From NCBI GenBank assembly GCA_036561085.1, contig DATBPY010000217.1, forward strand, positions 1 through 36,069: a DNA stretch of 36,069 nt. Direction: 5' to 3'. Origin of the DNA: CAILHX01 sp036561085 (GTDB lineage Bacteria > Pseudomonadota > Gammaproteobacteria > Burkholderiales > Methylophilaceae). Below are positions 31,542-36,069 of this stretch, piece after piece (position 1 is the first letter of the stretch; each line of letters starts with the position of its first letter). A program made the translations under genes and the position numbers. The notes beneath the pieces are model-generated. The model was not told where the DNA came from, did no database searches, and worked only from the letters and a program-made list of their open reading frames with translations.

Positions 31542-32756
31542 TTAGTGGGCAGCCCACTCTACTTTACTAATGTCTACGCCTTCTTTATACATCTCCCACA
31601 ATGGGGATAATTCGCGCAGTTTGGTGATCTTGCTCTTCATCAGCGCTATGGTGTAATCGATCTCTTCCTCGGTAGTGTAGCGACCGATGGAGAAACGGAT
31701 AGAGCTATGCGCCAATTCATCGCTACGTCCTAATGCACGCAGTACATAAGATGGTTCCAAACTGGCTGAAGTACAAGCCGAACCGCTGGATACCGCGATA
31801 TCCTTGACCGCCATGATCAACGACTCGCCCTCAACATAGTTGAAGCTGATGTTGAGGTTGTGCGGCACACGTTGCTTGAGGTCGCCGTTCACATATACCT
31901 CTTCGATATCTTTTAAACCAGCCAGCAGCCTGTCACGCAAGCGACGGATTCTGGCATTTTCCAGTTCCATTTCTTCCTTGGCAATGCGGAATGCTTCACC
32001 CATGCCCACGATCTGATGTGTAGGCAAGGTGCCGGAGCGCATGCCGCGCTCATGGCCGCCGCCGTGCATCTGTGCTTCCAACCGCACTCTTGGCTTGCGG
32101 CGTACATACAATGCCCCTATGCCTTTAGGACCGTAAGTCTTGTGTGCAGAGAAACTCATCAGATCGACCGGAAGCTTTTCCAGATCGATTTCAACCTTGC
32201 CGGTCGCTTGTGCGGCGTCGACATGGAAAATAATACCGTGTTCGCGACAGATCGCGCCTATACCGGCGATGTCCTGTATCACGCCGATCTCGTTGTTCAC
32301 TAACATCACCGAAGCAAAAATAGTGTCAGGACGGATAGCCGCCTTGAATTTTTCCAGTGTTACCAATCCATTGGTTTCCGGCTCCAGATAAGTCGCCTCA
32401 AAACCTTGCCGTTCCAATTCACGGAACGGGTCTATCACTGCTTTGTGTTCGGTCTGAACGGTGATGATGTGCTTGCCCTTGCCGCTATAGAAATTGGCAG
32501 CACCCTTGATAGCAAGATTGTCCGACTCGGTCGCGCCGGAAGTCCAGACGATCTCCTTGGGGTCGCAATTGACCAGCGCAGCGACTTGCGCACGCGCATT
32601 CTCAACGGCATCGTCCGCATCCCAACCGAAGCTGTGCGAACGCGAAGCCGGGTTACCGAACATCTCGGTCAGATAAGGGATCATGGCTTCAGCCACGCGC
32701 TTATCCACCGGGGTGGTGGCCGAGTAATCCAGATATATAGGTGTATGTACTGTCAT
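31542..32756 (-). CDS. iscS: Cysteine desulfurase IscS
   Basis: The PLP enzyme that takes sulfur from cysteine for cluster assembly and tRNA thiolation. With the ATG at 32756 the protein has 404 residues, the same as E. coli IscS, with PLP Lys206 (SFSAHKTYGPKG) and sulfur-carrying Cys328 (SSGSACTSASLEP) at equivalent positions. The longer in-frame reading from 32774 starts at TTG, and GAGGA lies eight bases before the chosen ATG, so the shorter start is better. It lies 36 bases after a second desulfurase gene. Confidence 0.97.
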   Translation of the reverse strand: MTVHTPIYLDYSATTPVDKRVAEAMIPYLTEMFGNPASRSHSFGWDADDAVENARAQVAALVNCDPKEIVWTSGATESDNLAIKGAANFYSGKGKHIITVQTEHKAVIDPFRELERQGFEATYLEPETNGLVTLEKFKAAIRPDTIFASVMLVNNEIGVIQDIAGIGAICREHGIIFHVDAAQATGKVEIDLEKLPVDLMSFSAHKTYGPKGIGALYVRRKPRVRLEAQMHGGGHERGMRSGTLPTHQIVGMGEAFRIAKEEMELENARIRRLRDRLLAGLKDIEEVYVNGDLKQRVPHNLNISFNYVEGESLIMAVKDIAVSSGSACTSASLEPSYVLRALGRSDELAHSSIRFSIGRYTTEEEIDYTIALMKSKITKLRELSPLWEMYKEGVDISKVEWAAH

Positions 32757-32792
32757 TTCATCATCCTCAGGCAATAACGTTTGAACAAATGC

Positions 32793-33932
32793 TCAAGCGG
32801 CCATCGCCATAAATTGCTTCATCCTAACTAATTGACCCTGTAGGGCCTGTAAAAATTCCCGCACTTCCTGCACGTTATTGCCTTTACCCAAGCTCACGCG
32901 CACTGCACCTTGCGCCATTTTTGCATCCACGCCCATCGCCAGTAGCACCGGACTCGGGTCGGTACTGTCGCTGGAGCATGCGGAGCCGCTTGCTACTGCA
33001 AAATTCGCTCTATCCAACGCCATCACCAATGTCTCGCCATCCACATCGGGAAACGCGAAAAAACTGGTATTACTCAAGCGCGCGGCATGTTCACCGAATA
33101 TCACGCCGCCTAAATCATGAATTCCTTTTTCCAGGATTTCACGCATTTCTTTCATTTGTTCTGTGCTACTTAGGTCTAGCAATTCGCATGCCGCGCCAAA
33201 ACCTACGATCGCTGCAACGTTCTCGCTACCGCCGCGCAATCCTTTTTCCTGTCCGCCGCCGTGCTGTAGCGGGCTGATATCCAGGCGCTTATCGAATACC
33301 AATGCACCCATGCCTTGCGGGCCGCCTATCTTGTGTGCCGACACACTCATGGCTTGCACACCGCTGGCATTCAGCGCAGTAAAATCCAGTTTCATCTTGC
33401 CCAGGCACTGCACCGCATCGGTGTGAAACGGAACCCTCTGGTTCTTGGCCAGACCTGCCAACGTTGCCACATCCTGTATCACGCCGGTTTCGTTATTCGC
33501 TAACATCACCGATATTAACCCGGTCGGGACTTGCAACGCAGCACGGAAATCGTCCGTATCCACCAGTCCGTTCGCATCTACTGCCGCTACCCGCAACTGC
33601 CAACCTTGTCTGCGCATCATCTGCGCCGTCTTCATCACTGCGGGATGCTCTATTGCACTCACCACGATCTGCGATGGCTTCAGTGCCGCAGCCAAACCTT
33701 GTATCGCCAGATTGTCAGCTTCGGTACCGCCGCTGGTAAACAATACTTGCGTGGCATGCGCACCCACCGCCAATGCTACTTGCTCTCTCGCCAACTCGAC
33801 GGCCTGACGTGCATGCCGCCCAAAACTGTGACGGCTGCTGGCATTGGTGGCCTGTTCCATATACGGCAACATGGCTTGCAACACTCTCGGATCGAGTGGA
33901 CTGGTAGCGTTGTAATCAAAATACGCAGCCAT
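32793..33932 (-). CDS. Second cysteine desulfurase, NifS/IscS-like
   Basis: A 379-residue class V aminotransferase-fold protein between iscR and iscS. PLP Lys201 (SVSAHKIGGPQG) and an active-site Cys319 (ASGSACSSDSTDPSP) are present, so it should remove sulfur from cysteine. It is shorter than IscS and has HKIGGPQG in place of HKTYGPKG, which sets it in a NifS-like group rather than as a fresh copy. It starts only five bases after iscR. Tandem desulfurases in the isc run are seen in some Betaproteobacteria. Its special role, such as a distinct sulfur acceptor, is unknown. Confidence 0.92.
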   Translation of the reverse strand: MAAYFDYNATSPLDPRVLQAMLPYMEQATNASSRHSFGRHARQAVELAREQVALAVGAHATQVLFTSGGTEADNLAIQGLAAALKPSQIVVSAIEHPAVMKTAQMMRRQGWQLRVAAVDANGLVDTDDFRAALQVPTGLISVMLANNETGVIQDVATLAGLAKNQRVPFHTDAVQCLGKMKLDFTALNASGVQAMSVSAHKIGGPQGMGALVFDKRLDISPLQHGGGQEKGLRGGSENVAAIVGFGAACELLDLSSTEQMKEMREILEKGIHDLGGVIFGEHAARLSNTSFFAFPDVDGETLVMALDRANFAVASGSACSSDSTDPSPVLLAMGVDAKMAQGAVRVSLGKGNNVQEVREFLQALQGQLVRMKQFMAMAA

Positions 33933-33937
33933 CAGAC

Positions 33938-34381
33938 TTATCCACGCTTATGGGCAAATGCCACGGTTTTAGTGCCCTGTTGCTGTTGTGCTGCCAATTG
34001 CGCCAGATTGACGCCTTCCAGATATTCAAAGATCTTGCCGTTAAGCGATGTCCACAGATCATGGGTCATGCAGCGTTTCTCGTCCTGGCAATTCTCATTG
34101 CCGCCGCACTGCGTAGCGTCTATCTGCTCATCCACGGCACGGATGATGTCCGAAACAGAGATGGCATTCAACGCTTTGGCAGCACGATAACCACCGCCGG
34201 GACCGCGCACACTCTGTACTAGTCCATTTTTGCGCAAGCGGCTGAATAGCTGTTCGAGATACGACAATGAGATACTCTGGCGTTCGCTAATGCCCGCCAG
34301 GGTTACAGGAGAGCCATTCTCGTGCAACGCGAGATCAAGCATCGCGGTCACCGCAAAACGGCCTTTGGTAGTAAGTCTCAT
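33938..34381 (-). CDS. iscR: Rrf2-family regulator IscR
   Basis: The [2Fe-2S]-sensing repressor of its own isc operon. The 147 residues hold an N-terminal winged helix (MRLTTKGRFAVTAMLDLALH, SLSYLEQLFSRLRKNGLV) and the cluster ligands Cys92, Cys98, Cys104 and His107 (QCGGNENCQDEKRCMTHDLW), at the same positions as in E. coli. A matching binding site and promoter lie just upstream (34411-34443). The start codon follows a hairpin-forming leader with only a weak ribosome-binding site. Confidence 0.97.
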   Translation of the reverse strand: MRLTTKGRFAVTAMLDLALHENGSPVTLAGISERQSISLSYLEQLFSRLRKNGLVQSVRGPGGGYRAAKALNAISVSDIIRAVDEQIDATQCGGNENCQDEKRCMTHDLWTSLNGKIFEYLEGVNLAQLAAQQQQGTKTVAFAHKRG

Positions 34382-34384
34382 ATC

Positions 34385-34413
34385 AATTCGCCAACTATAT
34401 GCATAGGCGAATT
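34385..34413. repeat. 8-bp inverted repeat in the iscR leader
   Basis: AATTCGCC (34385-34392) and GGCGAATT (34406-34413) are perfect inverted copies around a 13-base loop, between the -10 box and the iscR start codon. In RNA the pairing would cover the sequence just before the start codon, and in DNA it could be an operator half-pair. It overlaps the -10 box by three bases. Confidence 0.45.
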
Positions 34414-34439
34414 CTATAATACCCTATCAATTTAGTCAA
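34411..34439 (-). promoter_or_regulatory. Sigma70-type promoter for the isc operon
   Basis: On the minus strand TTGACT (34439-34434) and TAGAAT (34416-34411) are separated by 17 bases, a near-consensus pair. The -35 box lies over the last codons and stop of cysE. Transcription would start about 20 bases before the iscR ATG. Confidence 0.75.
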
Positions 34440-34443
34440 CTAT
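34419..34443 (-). promoter_or_regulatory. IscR type 1 binding site
   Basis: The 25 bases fit the known type 1 IscR pattern, ATASYYGACT-RWWW-YAGTCRRSTAT. The half-site ATAGTTGACT is perfect, the AT-rich centre fits, and the second half (GATAGGGTAT) is degenerate but keeps the ending. It covers the -35 box and spacer, so holo-IscR would block RNA polymerase, the same autoregulation known in E. coli. Confidence 0.65.
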
Positions 34444-35184
34444 TTTATTGAGGTGCTGTACATCGAAAGCACTACCTACTTTTTCATCCACTTCCATGTC
34501 AGCACCAAGCTTGGCCAGCTGTTCGGTCAATGCCAGCAGGCGTTCATCCTGCTGTGCAGCGTGATCCAGCAAAGCATGTATCGCCTTCGCCACCGGATCA
34601 TTACTATCATCGCTCACTGCATAGGCAGAAAAACCCATCTTTTGCGCAGTCTTATCGCGCGCCTTGTCTTTTTCCTGATCCAGAATACGCGCAGGAATGC
34701 CCACCGCAGTCGCTCCGGCTGGCACGTCTTTCACTACTACCGCGTTAGAACCGATCTTGGCGCCCGCACCCACAACGATCGGCCCCAGTATCTTGGCACC
34801 CGCACCTATCACCACCCCATCTTCCAGTGTAGGGTGGCGTTTGCCTTTATTCCATGAAGTTCCGCCCAGCGTCACGCCATGGTACATAGTGCAATCGTCC
34901 ATAATGACTGCAGTCTCGCCTATCACCACACCCATGCCGTGATCGATGAAGAACCGACGGCCGATAGTCGCGCCCGGGTGTATCTCTATGCCGGTCAGCC
35001 AGCGTGCGAGATGCGAGATGAACCGCGCCAGCCAGTTCAGTTCGATTCCCCACAACCAATGCGTCAAGCGGTGAAAAATCAGCGCATGTACCCCTGGGTA
35101 GGTGGTCAAAACCTCCCATGTGTTACGGGCAGCCGGGTCTCGGTCAAAAACGACTGCAATGTCTTCGCGCAGGTGATCAAACAT
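34432..35184 (-). CDS. cysE: Serine O-acetyltransferase
   Basis: Acetylates serine to O-acetylserine for cysteine synthesis, supplying the substrate that the desulfurases downstream use. The 250-residue protein has an N-terminal helical part (about 1-65) and a left-handed beta-helix of hexapeptide repeats (about 68-180: IHPGATIGRRFFIDHGMGVV, VVIGAGAKILGPIVVGAGA). The active-site region DHGMGVVIGE contains His82. It ends in a 50-residue tail that includes the C-terminal isoleucine area (LNKIVD) expected to interact with CysK. It is the gene before iscR, and the iscR promoter lies in its last codons. Confidence 0.95.
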   Translation of the reverse strand: MFDHLREDIAVVFDRDPAARNTWEVLTTYPGVHALIFHRLTHWLWGIELNWLARFISHLARWLTGIEIHPGATIGRRFFIDHGMGVVIGETAVIMDDCTMYHGVTLGGTSWNKGKRHPTLEDGVVIGAGAKILGPIVVGAGAKIGSNAVVVKDVPAGATAVGIPARILDQEKDKARDKTAQKMGFSAYAVSDDSNDPVAKAIHALLDHAAQQDERLLALTEQLAKLGADMEVDEKVGSAFDVQHLNKIVD

Positions 35185-35196
35185 CTTTGTATTGTA

Positions 35197-35907
35197 CTAC
35201 TTCTCGTTCACTGACTTTAATATGCCGCGCAGGATGTTGATCTCTTCCTGCTGGAATCCGGCTCTGGTGAACAGTCTGCGCAATCTGGACATGAGCCGTC
35301 CAGGCATGACCGGATTCAGGAACTCGATCTCGATCAGCGTCTGCTGCAAGTGTGAATAAAAGCCTTCGATCTCGTCATGCGTTGCCATCTTCGGCGCTTT
35401 GCCACCCGTCTTATGCACAGGAGTCTCCGCGATCATACGTAGTTCGTATGTCATGATCTGCACTGCCGCGGCCAGATTAAGCGAGGAATACTCGGGATTA
35501 GCCGGGATATGTGCCAGTCGCTGGCAAAGAATGATCTCTTCGTTAGACATGCCGCTGGTTTCATTACCGAACACCAGTGCGACTTCTTGGTCATGCTCCA
35601 AAGCCAGATGTGCGGCCTCTCGGGGAAAAACCACAGGATGCGATATCTCGCGTCGCCTTGCTGTCATGCCTATGCTCAGGCTGCAACCTTGCAGCGCTTG
35701 CGACAACGTGTCGCAGATTTGCGCGTTATCCAGGATATCGGTGCATCCCGCCGACATGGCATGCGCATCAGGATGTGGGAATTTGCGCGGTTGAACCAGG
35801 TATAACTTGCTCAAGCCCATGGTCTTCATGGCACGCGCCGTAGAGCCTATATTGCCGGGATGACTGGGGCGGCTGAGGATGACGCGGATGTTTTCTAGTT
35901 TATTCAT
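35197..35907 (-). CDS. trmJ: tRNA (cytidine/uridine-32-2'-O)-methyltransferase TrmJ
   Basis: A SPOUT-class enzyme that methylates the ribose at position 32 of several tRNAs using SAM. The 236 residues show the SPOUT core: ILSRPSHPGNIGSTARAMKT (9-28), VALVFGNETSGMSNEEI (about 109-125) and YSSLNLAAAVQIMTYEL (about 140-156), which form the knotted cofactor site. A C-terminal helical extension follows. It is 12 bases from cysE, so co-transcribed, and diverges from suhB. The trmJ-cysE-iscR order with suhB opposite is common in Betaproteobacteria. Confidence 0.96.
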   Translation of the reverse strand: MNKLENIRVILSRPSHPGNIGSTARAMKTMGLSKLYLVQPRKFPHPDAHAMSAGCTDILDNAQICDTLSQALQGCSLSIGMTARRREISHPVVFPREAAHLALEHDQEVALVFGNETSGMSNEEIILCQRLAHIPANPEYSSLNLAAAVQIMTYELRMIAETPVHKTGGKAPKMATHDEIEGFYSHLQQTLIEIEFLNPVMPGRLMSRLRRLFTRAGFQQEEINILRGILKSVNEK

Positions 35908-35971
35908 GGTTTATAGATTAGGAGACTATCGGTAGAATAGCGGATTAAATTCTGAATGTTTCTATTTTACT

Positions 35972-36069
35972 ATGCATCCCATGCTCAATACGGCGGTGAA
36001 AGCCGCACGTCGCGCCGGCAGTATCATCAACCGTGCCGCACAGAATCTGGACATTCTGCAAGTACAGCG
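35972..36069 (+). CDS. suhB: Inositol-1-monophosphatase SuhB, N-terminal fragment (cut by window edge)
   Basis: The first 32 codons are present, and the gene continues past the window. The peptide MHPMLNTAVKAARRAGSIIN is the typical SuhB opening. SuhB is a Mg2+-dependent phosphatase that in E. coli also takes part in rRNA antitermination with Nus factors. It diverges from trmJ with 64 bases between start codons. The catalytic residues are outside the window. Confidence 0.9.
   Translation, partial: MHPMLNTAVKAARRAGSIINRAAQNLDILQVQ

Noticed and set aside
33531..34190. 219-codon plus-strand open frame over the NifS-like gene and iscR
   Set aside because: It is antisense to two well-identified genes and shows no family motif.
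1..36069. CRISPR arrays, tRNA or rRNA genes, insertion sequences, prophage genes
   Set aside because: No spaced direct repeats, no tRNA-like cloverleaf or T-arm consensus in the gaps, no rRNA segments, and no transposase or integrase motifs were seen.

Overview
The window looks like a betaproteobacterial chromosome segment. An isc cluster in the order trmJ-cysE-iscR-(nifS-like)-iscS-iscU-iscA-hscB-hscA-fdx, a nuoABC complex I start and a suhB start opposite trmJ all fit Betaproteobacteria. An iron-oxidiser or nitrifier relative in Nitrosomonadales (for example Gallionellaceae) is my guess, not something the sequence proves. I see no tRNA, rRNA, insertion sequence, phage gene or CRISPR array.

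Layout. (1) 1-1032, minus: nuoC (cut by the window edge), nuoB, nuoA. (2) 1180-3836, minus: an Anbu-type proteasome homologue whose stop codon overlaps the start of a DinG/YoaA iron-sulfur helicase. (3) 4110-8541, plus, divergent from Anbu: a circularly permuted ATP-grasp fused to an alpha-E domain, then two transglutaminase-like proteins. (4) 8764-13892: a signalling block with a Crp/Fnr regulator, a small unknown protein, a stand-alone receiver, a NarL-type regulator, a 53-residue DUF1328 membrane protein, a CHASE3 histidine kinase and a periplasmic EF-hand/BON protein. (5) 14206-17118: a pterin-dehydratase-like protein, UppP, and a CYTH-CHAD protein. (6) 17343-25171, minus: a second ligase/transglutaminase operon, transcribed as ATP-grasp, alpha-E, transglutaminase-like protein, a VOC/HPPD-like protein, then a 1098-residue transglutaminase-DUF2126 fusion. 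(7) 25439-27921, plus: a lysine-rich small protein, a DUF347 membrane protein, a DOPA 4,5-dioxygenase-like protein, SixA and an orphan ParA-type ATPase. (8) 27947-35907, minus: the isc cluster with cysE and trmJ. (9) 35972-end, plus: the start of suhB.

The most interesting part is the pair of ATP-grasp/alpha-E/transglutaminase clusters (3 and 6), with Anbu beside the first. These families are known to occur together and are predicted to make and trim an unknown peptide or peptide-like conjugate. Two features here seem unusual. One is an HPPD-like member of the VOC superfamily, with an intact His-His-Glu metal triad, placed inside the second operon with a 4-base overlap to its neighbour. The other is that the operon's smaller transglutaminase has Tyr where the catalytic Cys should be. 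The first cluster's ATP-grasp is also divergent at its nucleotide-binding motifs. Together they suggest one canonical synthetase set that may also carry an oxidative tailoring step, and one remodelled set associated with a protease.

The isc cluster carries two cysteine desulfurases side by side. It has a strong sigma70-like promoter for iscR whose -35 box lies inside the last codons of cysE and within a good match to an IscR type 1 site.
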